Shown here in pieces: positions 47,336-59,249 of a DNA stretch of 64,000 nucleotides. Numbering within the stretch: position 1 is the first letter of the stretch; every line of letters starts with the position of its first letter. Under the pieces are notes generated by a model that had not been told where the DNA came from, did not search any database, and was given only the letters and a program-made list of their open reading frames with translations. This DNA is from Melieria omissa (Eukaryota; Arthropoda; Insecta; Diptera; Ulidiidae): positions 43,903,348 through 43,967,347 of the forward strand of contig OZ020268.1 of the NCBI GenBank assembly GCA_963971225.1, written 5' to 3'. A program made the translations under genes and the position numbers.

Positions 47336-48556
47336 AACTCCAACGTTAAATCATATTCTGGAAAAACTGACTCACATTTTGGGCATTGTATGACGTTGTG
47401 TCTGGTCTACTCTCGGCACTATTAGTATTATTTTATAATCACAGTGTCATGCTAAGAATTCAACGCAATATTAGAAGAGTTGCTGCGTACTTGTGAGCGA
47501 GTCAACTTTATAAAAATATACAAGAAAGCTTCTGCAAGCACTCCATGCTTCCTGTGGAGGGTATTTTTTACGCAACGGAAACATTATCATTTTTTAATGA
47601 AGTCTATATGTTTTATTTTTAATGAATTCGATGCAATAACAACTGCACTACTTTTGCTAATCCAAATTTTTATCTTCTTAAATTGAAACTTGAAGGAAAG
47701 GAATGACTACTACAAACATCTATAACAATTCTAGACTGGCGCTATTATATAAAAATTATTTCTGAGATGGAGTCCAAGTACAACCTGCACCGAATTTACG
47801 TGCGGTAACTCAGTTCTTTCGATTGAGCGGAAAACTGCTGCGCGGAGAGAGGAAAGCAAAAGCAGATATAGTATGAGATTGAGCCATTATGCTGCATGCA
47901 CGACGAGATTCGTGAATTTTTATGTCTCCACATGAGCCATGAGTGGACGGGAAATGTGGCGCAAGGGGGTTTGAGCTAAAGTTACCATTATCAAGTGTGG
48001 CATTATTACTAGCACACGATTTTGTTATGACGTCGCAAGACCTTCTGGCTATTCCACGAAACGTGGTTTTCATTAAAATAATGATGTCGTTAAAATGCAA
48101 AGGCAGACACTTGCATGGAAACACGAGGATGTAACTGCTGTCATACAAATCCCAAGGTATATTTTGGGGTGGTGCTTTCTTTTGGGTTAGATTTATAAAT
48201 ATTCACAGCACAGGTACACATTCTACCCCACCCGCTCCTTGGTGGGAAGGTAATTAAGGCACTGCGACTTTGTACGTGATTGGAAATAACTCGATGGTGT
48301 ACCGGCGAGTTGCATGTTTTCATAGGCAAGCAGACTTAGAATGGTTTATGTTGGTCGGATACCTTCGAGAGCTTCTCGGAAATCGGAACACAAAATTAGA
48401 GACCACTCTAACGTCCCATGCAGCTGTTTTGTTCGCCGTATGTTTCCTTTTTTGTATTTGCTTGACCGTCTTTAGACCGTAATGAGATTTTAGCTGGTCC
48501 TGGTAATGTGGTCCGCAAAGTTGTCGAGCATGAGCGATACTTCCAATATACATATA
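47336..48556. other. Noncoding DNA, no gene seen
   Basis: Short frames on both strands only; no repeat ends or motifs. Confidence 0.5.
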
Positions 48557-48558
48557 TA

Positions 48559-49234
48559 CGAGGTATGACAATTAAGTAATGAGAATGATTTTATTGCCGT
48601 GCTTGTGGTAAATCTGCGACCTTGAAATTCCCTTCCTCTCTCCATTGATATATTTACCATCGCTCCAGCTTGTTTAGTTCGCCTGCTGTGTCGTGTGTTG
48701 GTGGTGCTCGTCACGAAAATGGAGAAACGAAATCAAGAGCCACGCGTCGCGATAGCGTTGCGTTTTGATAGCTGTGGAATCGTCCACAAAGAATTTATTC
48801 CATCGCGGCAAACCGTAAATCAAGTCTACTATCGCCAAGTACTCGAAAGATTGCGAAAACGAGTCAACAGGGTGCTCCCAGACATCGCTCGTAACTGGAT
48901 ACTTCATCACGACAAAGCGCTGTGCCACACCGCCCTCAGCGTGTCCCAGTATTTGGCCTCTAAAGGGATTGCCGTGTTGCAACAGTCGCCTTATTCGCCC
49001 GATATGTCACCCTGTGACTGTTTTTGTTCCCTAGAACAAAATCGGTTGCCACAGGACGAGGGTACTCGCGGACATCCCAGTCGAAGCGTTCCAGAAATGT
49101 TACGAAGCATGGAAAACGCGCTGGAATCTTCCATAGCTGCCCAAGGGGACGCAGCGTTGTAGAATAATTTTTAAATATACGGTTTAAAGATTATATATCA
49201 GATATCAGTCTCATTACATAATTATCACACCTCG
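48559..49234 (+). mobile_element. Compact DD34D mariner, internally deleted (676 bp)
   Basis: The ends are CGAGGTATGACAATTAAGTA and, in reverse, CGAGGTGTGATAATTATGTA, both continuing with ATGAGA. TA duplications lie at 48557-48558 and 49235-49236. A full mariner is about 1.3 kb; this copy lacks the N-terminal DNA-binding half. It keeps both ends, so it could in principle be mobilised in trans. Confidence 0.85.
48695..49160 (+). pseudogene. DD34D mariner transposase, C-terminal half
   Basis: The frame reads RFDSCGIVHKEFIPSRQTVN, YYRQVLERLRKRVNRVLPDI, then LHHDKALCHT (second catalytic aspartate) and YSPDMSPCDC (third), with 34 residues between them, so it is a DD34D mariner. A frameshift near 49040 moves the C-terminus to another frame (IPVEAFQKCYEAWKTRW). 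The N-terminal helix-turn-helix region and the first aspartate are missing. The ATG at 48719 or 48695 is not the family's original start. Confidence 0.8.
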
Positions 49235-49236
49235 TA

Positions 49237-49990
49237 TTTTATACTCATGTATATGTCACTAAAGAATTGAAGAATGTTTTTTGTATGTTTGGGTCAAGAT
49301 TCGAATTTACAACGCACTATCTTGCCCTTCCAACCCACAAATCACCCAAATATTTTCTGCTCCTTTTTGGCTCCCGCTATCTTTGACAACTTTTGTTTTG
49401 TTGAATTTATTAAAAGCATTGGGACCTGAAAAGTTTAATTTATTTTCCCCACTTAATTTCCTACGACAACTAACAAACGAACTCAAATAGAACAGCAACC
49501 AACCAACCAAGCAACCAGCATGAAATTGTATCTCCACATCCTGTATGCGAATACGTGTAAGTACGAAGAAAGAAAATTCTTAAAAATACAAAAATACACC
49601 CGCAAGGAATAAAAAAGGAAACGCAAGAAAATGGCAACTAAAAAACACAAAAGTAGAGGAAATGTGAAGGTACGCTTTGACGTCACGGGTACAACCATTT
49701 TCTGTACGCAATAAAACAAGAGTGCCGGCGGAGAAGGAAACGACAAAGAAAATGAGTAGCAGCCAACCAACAAAAAACGAGATACAAAAGCAAACATGTG
49801 ACGTGAGTTGTTTAGCTTGTTTAGGACTTGAAATTGCATTTTGCGGTCTAAGCGGCATAGGCGCGGCATTTGGCTATCCTGTATATGTTTACTTTGTTAT
49901 TGTATTTGTTAGCCAAATAAGGGTAAAGAAAAGACTGTGCGAAAATATGCAAAGAATCAGCTTAATTGCATAACTATACAAATGTCCAGT
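49237..49990. other. Noncoding DNA, no gene seen
   Basis: Frames on both strands near 49483-49973 are of random type. Two contain hydrophobic runs by chance of T-rich composition. No splice sites or motifs support a gene. Confidence 0.45.
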
Positions 49991-50146
49991 GGTGCACAGA
50001 GGATTTCATTTGGAGGGTTGCGTACACCTTTTGAGCTGAAACCATTCGAAACAATATTTTGCATTAGTAATTTTGAAGTTTGGGGGTTTGAACTATCGAA
50101 ACCCCCCTTGCGTGTGCCACTGCAGCTCTATCCTCTATCCGATCCG
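49991..50146. mobile_element. hAT-like MITE, third related copy
   Basis: The block starts CAGTGGTGCACAGAGGATTT and ends, in reverse, CAGTGGCACACGCAAGGGGG. Inside are ttttgagctgaaaccattcg and ggggtttgaac, resembling the pieces at 41111 and 47214. No clear 8-bp duplication is visible. Confidence 0.45.
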
Positions 50147-51150
50147 AAAGACCTTTCCTCAAGCCACATTTACCATTATTTATTATGAGGTGCAATTGGG
50201 TAAAATTATTATTACTGTCCTTGGCATTTCGCTTTGTTTGTCATAAAAATAATTGAAACAACCCGTAACACTTCCTGAGCTATTTTGCAACTCCCTACGT
50301 ACTGCATACGTATTTTCCTTCTAGATTATTGCGTGATTTGCTGTTTTTCGCTCACTTCATTGCTTTGCCATCTTAATGTTTTTTTACCGACTTTCCCAGC
50401 AAAAGCGGCGAAAACACTTGCAAGTTTTTTGCTGCGTTGTCGCATGAGCGTTGTCGCATGAGCCTTTTCTATAGAAGTTATTGATTAGCTACGCCTACAG
50501 GTCTAAATACGAGAACTTCGAGTGTTGGCTGACTCTGGCGCGTGGGCGACGCAAGCTGACGTCTTCATTCAACTCTTCATCAATTATTTATGTATTGACT
50601 TATTTCAGTCCCCTGCTGCTGCTATTTCCTGTGAGGTTCTTATGCAACCAGCTAAAAACAATTTGAACATTTCTCACAGGAATTTCCACCAGCTGTGGTT
50701 TGCTCTGGGTTACCAGGTTATTTTACTTCTTCTTTTACTCTTTTACTCTTTTACTCTATTACTCAACAATACTCCATGTTGTTTTATAAAAGAAGCAGGC
50801 ATGGTCAGGATATTTTTGTATTTTTCAAATCTTAAGAATGTGTACTGTTGATTTCGTTTAAAACAAAAGGTACACGTTTTATTGATTTCAGTGAATCGCT
50901 TCCAACTGAAACAAAAACAATAAAATAAAGCATTCTGTACAATATAAATAAAACAGTAGCGCAATGACGACGATATCCAAATTAAATCAAATAATAACTG
51001 TGCACGCGTACTTCCGTTTCCGTTTCCATTTTGCACGCTACACTGAGTTGGCCGGCTGTATTCATTTGAGCATGCGGCATACGGCATGAACATGAAGTTC
51101 ATGTGTATATGTATATGTATGTGTGATTGTGACCAGAACATAGCATTTGA
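50147..51150. other. Noncoding DNA with small tandem repeats
   Basis: A 14-bp unit gttgtcgcatgagc is duplicated near 50437-50462. Four ttttactc-type units lie at about 50727-50764. The remainder has no recognisable feature. Confidence 0.5.
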
Positions 51151-51153
51151 TAA

Positions 51154-51619
51154 CACCGTGCGACAAAAATGAAACAATTTTTTCACACTGAAAAAAATCC
51201 ATATGGGTGTGAAACTAGAGTCCAAACATAGTAATACTGCGTACTCAGTTTTTCATTTCTACATCCTTTGTCCTTTTAAAAGGACTTCAAAATTTTGAAG
51301 GGGATACAAAATAACAAAAAATTAAAAAATACTTATACCTCGTTAGAATATAGCGATATGTATATCAAATAAAAGAGGAAAGGCTCAAGAATTTAAATAT
51401 AACTGATTTCTTATCTATTTGTAAAAAAAGGATATGAAAACGGTCCTTTGAAAATTTTAATCCTTTATGCCCTTGAAAATTTATGTAGAATTTTCTTGAA
51501 AATTAAGTATGTTAAAACCCAAATTTCCTTGTTCACATGTCGAAATTATTACTATGTTTGGTCTCTAGTTTCACGCCCATATGGATTTTTTCCAGTGTGA
51601 AAAATGCTGTCGCACGGTG
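51154..51619. mobile_element. Foldback element, CACCGTGCGACA ends (copy 2, shortened)
   Basis: This is the same family as 14030-14952. The left arm CACCGTGCGACAAAAATG, then ccatatgggtgtgaaacta, ctacatcctttgtcctttta and aattttgaaggggata is nearly complete. The right arm is reduced to the last 80 bp or so (tatgtttggtctctagtttc ... TGTCGCACGGTG). TAA flanks both ends (51151-51153 and 51620-51622). An internal deletion of about 450 bp relative to copy 1 removed most of the right arm, yet the ends remain. Confidence 0.8.
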
Positions 51620-51622
51620 TAA

Positions 51623-53785
51623 TCGATAAAGCCCAATTGTTGGTCAGTCGGGTGTTACGCATAATAACTTTCACAATAGTTGAGAAGTCTAAACGAAATT
51701 TGGTGTAGAGTGTAGTAGGCAAAGAAGTAATGAGAAAATAGGTGTGGTTCGCTCTATTTTAACTCTATTGAACTTGCTTCACATGGATATTTAACGAAAC
51801 GAAATGTTCAATATTAACGCAAACATAAGAATTCACAAACATGATTAGAGCGGAATTATTAATTGGAAGTTAAAGGGAGGTAATTTCCAGACAAATTCTA
51901 CGCATTGAATTATTTCTTTCCACAAAAAATACAATGGCTTTCAAGAAATACAAAGGGTCACTGACAAAGTTTCCGAGTTGTAATGAACAAAGGCGACAGT
52001 GAAATATAAATGAAAAGAAAGAGCGTTGCTATAGTGCAGGTCTCGTGCTGTTCGGCCAAAACTAATCGAAGTCTAGCACTTCTACTTGTCAAAATTCGTC
52101 CCATTCCGAAACATCCTACTAAGTAAACATCGACAGTCCGCACATTCATATTTTTGTCGTTTTGACGTTATTGCTTGGCTATGCATTGCATTTCTGGTGC
52201 TGTGCCGCGACTCCAGCAGCGTCAAGTAAACAAAAGTGCGGCGGCGAAATTTGCGATTCCGAGCTGGCGGCGGAATGTTGAAACAAAGGTGCGGCGAATA
52301 ACTACAAGAAGTTGAAAACGGTCCCTTGGGGCGTGGTACAAAATGTCGGGCGACCCGGCAGTGGGTGCGGGTGTGTGCTTGCTTGGGAGGCAAGCAATGC
52401 AAGAGTAGCCGTTCCGGCGCATTTATTTACAATTAAGTTTAATTAAGAGTTGCCCATTACTTTTTACCTTATTAATTTTTGCCATGAAAACCCTCAAATG
52501 TCCTGCCTTTGAAATTCATGGCTCTTATTTTTTGAGATAAAATATAAGTTAATTTTTGACTTTGACTTTGATTTTTGAATTTTTTGGTAATATTAAAAGT
52601 TTTTTACTATATAAAAAAAATATGAAAAATAGTATAAAAAAATCAAAAAATAACATTAATTAGACTATTATTTACAAAAAAGTTAAAAAATAACTTTTTT
52701 TGCCTAAAAAATATCAATATTTGTCAGCGAATAACTTTTATTTTTGCCCAAAAAAATTAAAGCTCAAAAAAATTTGGTTCGTCTTATTTCGTAAATTGCA
52801 TTCGTTAATTGTGACAAATCGAAATGTGTAAAAGGGAAAGAGGAACAAAAACGAATGTTTGTCCTAAAAGATCAGCGACTGTTAGCTTAATTTTCAATAT
52901 TCATATTGCAATCCAAAGAAAAGGGGCCACTTACATCATCCATTGCGTCCGCTCATCGCACAGCCGCCACGAAAGCAAATTCCATGTTGTTATAACTTTC
53001 CTTCTCTCCCTCTGCTCGGAGCTTGTTCCCCCTACTCTGTAATCCGTTTGTTGCCGCTAGTGCTACAGCACTTTCTAATTCCTTGCTCTGCAGGACATTG
53101 GAGCGGCTGTGCGTTCGTGTTCGATATTGTTAGCTATTTGCCTTGTTTGCTTCGCTAACGGCGATGGCTCAGTACCTAAATGTCTATGGCAGGAGAGCCG
53201 AGAGCATACATCACGCCATGTGGGACAAGATTGAAAAGCCAGCCAGCTGCGGAGAAGCGTTGCAAACAGCAGTTTGCAGCAGACATGCTGTGTGCTGCCG
53301 CAGGACACAGCAGGAACTGCGACAACGGCAAAGCCAGTGACCGTTCCGCTGTTGGGGGGCTGTGGCCGGCCAACACGCTGAATACAGCACATACACACAT
53401 GCACACATACACAATAGAAATGCGTAATTCCCAGCTCTCCCCACTGTATCGACTTTTGTCATTACACACTTTCCTTTGTATTTTTCGAAGAAAGCGCAGC
53501 TGATCGCTATTGTTGCTGTGGTACTTCTGACATTCCGTTGAAATCGCATATAAAAATATAAAATATTTTAAAGCATATTCTATTTGATTGGGTTGGCATT
53601 ATAATAACCAAACAAGTATTTCTGATGGCATGAGTTTTCGGAAAAGGAGATATACCGAACCAGGATCACAGGTTTGATATATTAAACACTGCTGAGCTGC
53701 CTCCGAGGCAGGTTTCCGATGAGAGTTTATTTTTGTTTTTAAATATTAAGTTTTAAAATCTTCCATCGAACTATTTTTTCAACAA
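51623..53785. other. Noncoding DNA, no gene supported
   Basis: 52500-52800 is strongly AT-rich. 52920-53500 is GC-richer with four overlapping frames on both strands but no motif. I see no exon with paired splice sites. Confidence 0.45.
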
Positions 53786-53790
53786 GTTCA

Positions 53791-54233
53791 AGGCGCACAG
53801 CCGAAAGCATTTCTTTTGTAGCCGAAAATGTGCGTGAACATCCATTAACGTCAACTCGCCATCGCTCTCAGGAATTGAACATTTCTCGCACTTCTTAGAT
53901 GATAATTTTACATAAAGATCTCGGTGAAGGCTCATGACCATCCGGAACATAAATATCGAACTTTTGGGCTCCTGTTTCGAAAATCGAATAATCAGCCGAA
54001 ATTCTGAAGTCAATTGGCCGCCCCGGAGCTGCGATTTAAGGCCGTTGGACCTTTTTTGTGGGGAGCAATAAAGGACAAGTGCTACGCTAACCCTTCAGAG
54101 ACGATTGAAGCTTTGATGCATGAAATCGAAGTTGCCATTCAGGAAATTTTACCCGCAACAATCGAAAATTTTTTTACTTGAAAATCGGGTTGACCTAATG
54201 GCGTACTGTCAATGATATCGTTTTTCATTCTTA
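53791..54233 (+). pseudogene. DD41D mariner transposase remnant
   Basis: Traces of the second DNA-binding helix region, then of VNWPPRSCDL with the residues around the third aspartate, then CYANPSETIEALMHEIEVAI can be followed across several frames. The same core deletion as in the copy at 17583-18262 removes the first two aspartates. Several stops and frameshifts show it is older or less conserved than copy 1. Confidence 0.65.
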
Positions 54234-54338
54234 AATAAAAAAGTCCAAGCTGTGTAATAAAACAGGAATTTTCAAAAAATATTCATTCGGTTTTTTTAAT
54301 AACCGATTCAAATTCAAAATCTTAAATGGTCCACCCTG
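53791..54338 (+). mobile_element. Internally deleted DD41D mariner (copy 2 of the subfamily)
   Basis: It shares with 17577-18361 the block gcacagccgaaagcatt, the words cgtgaacatccat and ctcgccatcgct, the deletion junction (cttttgggc followed by tttcgaaaatcg) and the end ggtccaccctg with TA at 54339-54340. It keeps 19 bp next to the junction that copy 1 has lost. The left part of the element is missing. Confidence 0.7.
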
Positions 54339-54340
54339 TA

Positions 54341-55848
54341 CTAAAGAGCTTAAATTTTGTGTCAAATAATAAGAAAACATGTTTATGGTTGTATCATGTT
54401 CAAACCGACGACTTAAACTTGTTTAATGAGCTTAAACAAGTTGAATGAACAAAACCAGTTCGAAAACGAGTTTAGTAACATGCAATTTTGTTTTGGAAAT
54501 TCAACATGTTTAACTTTTAATACGATCTAAAACTAGTTTGATGAGGGTTGTTCCGAAAGCGTTTTACCAATGAAACACAGCAGTTCTTGTATCAAACACA
54601 TCCCTCAAAACTAATTTGTCATTTCGCCAAACAAAACAATACAGAAATTCTGTTATTTTGTATTCTTGTAATTGCTGTGAATAATATTTAGAAACAAACG
54701 ACTTAAGCGGGAATGCTATTATTCAGAGGTGGGGGAATTACATTGCTGATTTGTGGCCAAAAACGAAATAGCCACGTTTTTCAGCCAACTCGTAAAATAC
54801 GACTGTGTGGTCATCGCGGTGGTTGTGAACAAACAGATGTCAAACTAAACCTCCTTAAGCAGTGTGGACGGTCGTGTTCAACAAAAACCTCTTTTCATTT
54901 AAACTATAAATAAACTTTTCATACTAAACTACAAAAAAAATTGTCTGCTGCAGTTGCTAGTTTCACTCTAAATTTTCTCTATTGTTTTAAAGAATTTTAA
55001 TCAAAGGGGAAATTCGTTAGCAAATGTAAATTGGACGAGCGGATCTGACATCCATATCTCCTTTTATGTGTTTCTTAACATACGACAGCTTTCTTCTGAC
55101 GTCCGGCTGCATCCTTTATCAAACCAGATTAAATTGTATGCACGGTTTGATGCCCAAACTCACTGCAGCTTTGCAATGCCACAAAGTTCTAAAATTAAAT
55201 TTTTCGCATGCACACAAAGTGACGAGGAGTAATTATGCGCATTTATTGAAAAATCCGAGGGAAAAAGCGTCAAAGAGAGGAAAAGCAAACAACAGTCTTC
55301 TGTTCGCGGGGCAGAGTGAAAGTGCGCCTATTGTGGAGCTTTTCGCTACTGCCGCGGCAGCGTTAGCAAAAAAAAAAGGATGCAGCGGCCGTCGGATGTG
55401 ACTAAAGCGCTGCAGTGCGATGGGGGAAATGTGATGTGGAGGCGTTGAAATAATGCGAGGCTATTTATGCTGCTGGTGTTTACATTGTTCGGTTTTGTGG
55501 CTTCATGGCTATACACGTTCATATGTTCCAGTGGTTAACGGATGACATTGTTAAAATTTTAGCCGTTTAGAGTTTTGTCAGACGGAAACAGTAACAATAA
55601 CACTGGGCGAGCTGTCACGGATAAGGGAATTGTGCTGAAACAATAGCCGCCAACATTCGATGTGAGGCAAAGTAAATTTACACATGATTTAACGATACAA
55701 TTCCAATGCGCCGCAATATAGTAACTTTAGAATGGTTTGTTTAATCGTTGTACTATATTTGATGTCTTTTTCTTTCATTAAAATAAATACTTAATACAAA
55801 TTATAAGTTTCAAAATTTTCTACAAGTATGTAAATTTCTCGATGCTAC
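54341..55848. other. Noncoding DNA, no gene seen
   Basis: Near 54410-54545 the words aaacttgtttaatgagctta and caagttgaatgaac form weak inverted repeats around the phrase AAACNNGTTT. No coding or transposon feature is supported. A GC-richer patch at 55140-55400 has an open plus-strand frame without motifs. Confidence 0.4.
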
Positions 55849-55850
55849 TA

Positions 55851-56002
55851 CACCTTTTCAACCTCAAAATGAGAATGTGTTAATAGTTAATAATTAGAAA
55901 CATAAATTCATAATGAGAATGCGTAAATTCAAAAAGAGAAAAGGAAAATTCAATTTGAGAATGCGAAAGTTCAAATTGGGAAAAGGAAAATTTGAAAAGG
56001 TG
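55851..56002. mobile_element. Small MITE with CACCTTTTCAA ends and internal repeats
   Basis: The ends CACCTTTTCAA and TTTGAAAAGGTG are inverse, with TA on both sides (55849-55850 and 56003-56004). The 152-bp interior is made of diverged repeats of the type aattcataatgagaatgcg. A related block lies at about 57425-57582 in inverse orientation on the other side of the Tc1/mariner element at 56273-57370. Confidence 0.55.
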
Positions 56003-56004
56003 TA

Positions 56005-56270
56005 CTTTCAGAATAATTTAAATTAAAAAGTCGTTATATTCCCACGTGCATATCCTGCAAAGTAAGACCATCTGCATGGAATGTGGTTGTGTGCTGTGCA
56101 GCTCTTGCACAATCTAATGTAATGGTTATTAATTATTAATATTAATAATAGTTATGGTATGCTTTACGTTATCAATTATTGCTTTCAGATACTGCAAACG
56201 TTGTTCACATACTGAAGGAGCGTGGACATTAAGTATGCGTAGATTACTTCACTTCTAATTTTTGCCCAAA
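56005..56270. other. AT-rich spacer
   Basis: A short frame near 56050-56115 reads KTICMECGCVLCSSC, a CxxC-type cluster. It recalls the cysteine-rich ends of some transposases but is too short and isolated to call. Nothing else is seen. Confidence 0.3.
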
Positions 56271-56272
56271 TA

Positions 56273-57370
56273 AGGAGTGCGTCGAATAAAATTGTCCGTT
56301 ACAAAAATGATGAAATCTTTTGAACCAGTAGCCCGATTTTATGAATTAAAGTATTGTTGTTCAAAAATTTTTTATAGATTTTAAAACCAAACTAAGAAAC
56401 CAGATATTATGTTTATTTAATAAAAAGTTTTAATTTTTCAGGAACCTCGTCCATTAACGTTTTTATGGTAGTGTCTGACACCTTCATAGCTGATAAAAGC
56501 CACTTTCTCTTAAAGTCTTGAAGGTCTTTGGCGACTTTCTTGGTTACCTTCATCTCCCTTTTTACTAAAGCCCAGTATCTCTCGATCGGCCTTAGTTCTG
56601 GACAGTTAGGATTGGCTTCTCTAGGTACCAAAATCACTTTATTTCGTTGGAACCACTCTGAAGCCGTTTTGCTGTAGTGACATGAAGCGAGGTCAGGCAA
56701 AAAAAGTGGACACTTTATGTTGACTTAAAAAAGGGAGCAATCCCTTTTGCAAACATTCCCTCACATAAATTTCGCTGTTGGTTGTACCCGATGTAACGTA
56801 TGATCTTCTCCTTTTGACAGATAGCCTGCCAAACAAGGAATTTCTTTGGGAATTTTGTAACTTTTTTGGACTTGGAATTTTTCAGGCTGTATAAAATTCC
56901 TGCCCAGGTAGCTGGGAAAAGTCCGCTAAAACATATGTAAGTTTCGTCATCCATTATGCAGGATTCGAATTTCTTTACAAAATCTTGCGTTTAGCTCGTT
57001 GTTTTGCGGTTTCATTCTTGACGGTGTTTCGGTCTGGAGCTTTCTGCACCTTGTACGTCTTCAGTCCAGCTTCCTTCTTAGTTCTGCGCACGAAAGATTC
57101 TGAGCAGTCACCCATTCTCACCAGTTTCCTTCCCGAAATGCTTGGATCCTTCTTCAGAATGGTCACAACGCCCTTCGCCTTTTCATGATCATGTGGCTCC
57201 TTCTTTTTACCAGAATCTTTCTTCCGATCAATTTTTATTGGCTCTAACGGACGCACTATATTTTCTGACGTTTAATTCAGAGCTACTAAGATAACAATTT
57301 TTTTATTTGAAAGTTTCAATAGCACTGTAGGCGAAAAAATTTAACGGACAATTTTATTCGACGCAGTCCT
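56273..57370 (-). mobile_element. Tc1/mariner element with DD36E-type transposase
   Basis: The element is 1,098 bp with ends AGGAGTGCGTCGAATAAAAT and, in reverse, AGGACTGCGTCGAATAAAAT, both continuing TTGTCCGTTA. TA duplications lie at 56271-56272 and 57371-57372. The transposase runs on the minus strand and is broken by frameshifts. With near-identical 30-bp ends but a dead gene, it is a recent but inactive copy. Confidence 0.85.
56413..57256 (-). pseudogene. Tc1/mariner transposase, DD36E spacing, three fragments
   Basis: The N-terminal part (57256-56975) has a lysine-rich region, then VVTILKKDPSISGRKLVRMG and SFVRRTKKEAGLKTYKVQKA, the helix-turn-helix. A deletion/frameshift near 56970 leads to MDDETYICF, with the first aspartate, and FPKKFLVWQAICQKEK. 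Frameshifts near 56715 lead to LPDLASCHYSKTASEWF (second aspartate) and NCPELRPIERYWALVKREMK (glutamate of PIE), with 36 residues between. It ends KLKLFIK. The order and spacing match the DD36E group of Tc1/mariner transposases. Confidence 0.75.
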
Positions 57371-57424
57371 TAGTTTCGATTGAATTTAGCATTGGAAAAT
57401 ATGGGGCCAAACGCAAAATTATAC

Positions 57425-57582
57425 AAAAAAATATTCTCATTTTGAATTTACGCATTCTAGAATTGAATTTTCCTTTTCTTATTTACATTTCCGCATTCCC
57501 ATTATTAATTTATGTTTCTCATTATCAATTTCCGCATTCTCATTATGAATTCAAATATTCTCATTTTACGATTGAAAAGGTG
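57425..57582. repeat. Diverged repeat block related to the 55851 MITE, inverse
   Basis: Units of the type ttctcattatgaattcaaat and catttccgcattcccattat repeat five or six times and end in TTGAAAAGGTG. In reverse this matches the start and body of the MITE at 55851-56002. No left terminal CACCTTTTC is present here, so it is a partial copy. Confidence 0.5.
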
Positions 57583-58334
57583 TGGTTATGTTACGGTTGA
57601 AGCCAATTACTTATGGAAATTCACATATGGGCATCTTTTTGGCTTTGCGTACCAAAGAAAATATGAATAAATATAATTTGTCTGTTTTGAGAATGGTCAT
57701 CGTGTGAAAGTAAGATGGCCCATAAAAAGCCCCCTTGTTCCGTTCTATGTCGTTTCGAATCGGAATGAAACTGTTGGTCTCTTTGTATCGCTCGGCTTAT
57801 CACGTGTCAAACAGGAAAGTAAGAAGTCTTTCCATATCAACAACAAAATCAGAAAGTTTTTCAATTCAAGCCAATCTTACAAGGAAATCAACAAGAGGCT
57901 GTAAAATATGTTGATCCCCATGTCCTTTTCGAAATCAATCAAGAACCAAATTCTCACTTTGGTGCGCTTATTTAGAAGGGTCAAGCAGAGAGATTAACCG
58001 AGGAGACTTTGCAGCGGAAGAGTAAACGATTACGAAGAAATCTTAAAAAATGAAAAAAATTAATTAAAAAAATTTGTAAGTTATTGTTTTATACATACGA
58101 AGAATTACAATAGAATTTGGTATGACGCATTATTAAAAAATACAGAATTCCCTTGCACTATTAAAGCGACCTGACGGTAAAGCAGACGTTAAATGTTGAA
58201 ACATGTCAGAAAAACGTTTTCGAAATATTGTGCAACTTATCTAATAGTTCACGTCCTCAGTGTATTTGACGTGCCTATGCAATGACAACCAACCATTAGT
58301 CCTACATATGTATGTATGTTTATGAAACTTGATA
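57583..58334. other. Noncoding DNA, no gene seen
   Basis: AT-rich, short random frames, no ends or motifs recognised. Confidence 0.5.
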
Positions 58335-58757
58335 TACAGCTGCGGTCAAAATAATAGTAGTACGCATACAACGAAAAGAAAATTAAGAAAAAATAATCTG
58401 CTTTTTTTTACAAATATTTATTTTGTATTTTTTTTAACAAGTTATATGTGTTAACAATGCAATCATAAAAGAAAACTTAAGAATTAAACTCAGTTTGGTT
58501 TGATTTAAATTAAATGCGTCAAAAGCTCCAAAATATGGACGGTCAAAAAAATAGTAGTTCGCTTTACTTTCATAAAAATGAAGCAAAAATTATGTTTCAT
58601 TTTAAAAGATTTAGTGGTTAAATAGTAATAACGTAATTTTTCTTCAAATTAATATTTAGTTGCGTGACTGTTGTTTGGCTATTACTGCAGCACAGAGCCG
58701 ATGCATTGAAATAACCAAATTTTCATATCTTTCTCTAGGGGCGTGGTCTACTGCTTC

Positions 58758-59069
58758 TCAAAGTTGATTATTATTTAAAAGATTATTGTGAGCAACTGCT
58801 CTCTTCACGTCACACCACAAATTTTTAATTATATTGAAGTCTGGTGATTGTGCGAGCCATTCCATAACCCTAATCCTGCTTTTGCGAAGCTCCTTTCGTG
58901 CGACCTTTCTTGTATGCTTTAGGTTATAATCCTGTTGGAAGACCCAAAGCATTGGCGTTTTTTCACTGACATACGGTAGCACGATTTCCTGCAAAATTCG
59001 TACACATACACATCGATCCATCGTTTTCTTGATCAAATAAATAGCGCCACTCCATAAAACGTAGGACAT
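58758..59069 (-). pseudogene. Tc1-like transposase C-terminus, left arm
   Basis: The frame reads TMDRCVCVRILQEIVLPYVS, then LWVFQQDYNLKHTRKVARKE (second catalytic aspartate in QQD) and RIRVMEWLAQSPDFNIIKNL, then WCDVKRAVAHNN. In Tc1 proteins the last motif is SPDLNPIENLW with the catalytic glutamate. Here Glu is Lys, so the domain is catalytically dead. The N-terminal half is missing. Confidence 0.75.
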
Positions 59070-59249
59070 GCATTTATTTATTCAGCATGTCTTACGTTTT
59101 ATGGAGGTGGCGCTATTTATTTGATCAAGAAAACGATGGATCGATGTGTATGTGTACGAATCTTGCAGGAAATCGTGCTACCGTATGTCAAATAAATAGC
59201 GCCACCTCCATAAAACGTAAGACATGCATTTATTTATTGAGCATGTCTT

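Noticed and set aside
56050..56115. CxxC cluster KTICMECGCVLCSSC as a piggyBac cysteine-rich tail
   Set aside because: The cluster is isolated and the frame stops at once. The nearby transposon is a Tc1/mariner with TA duplications.
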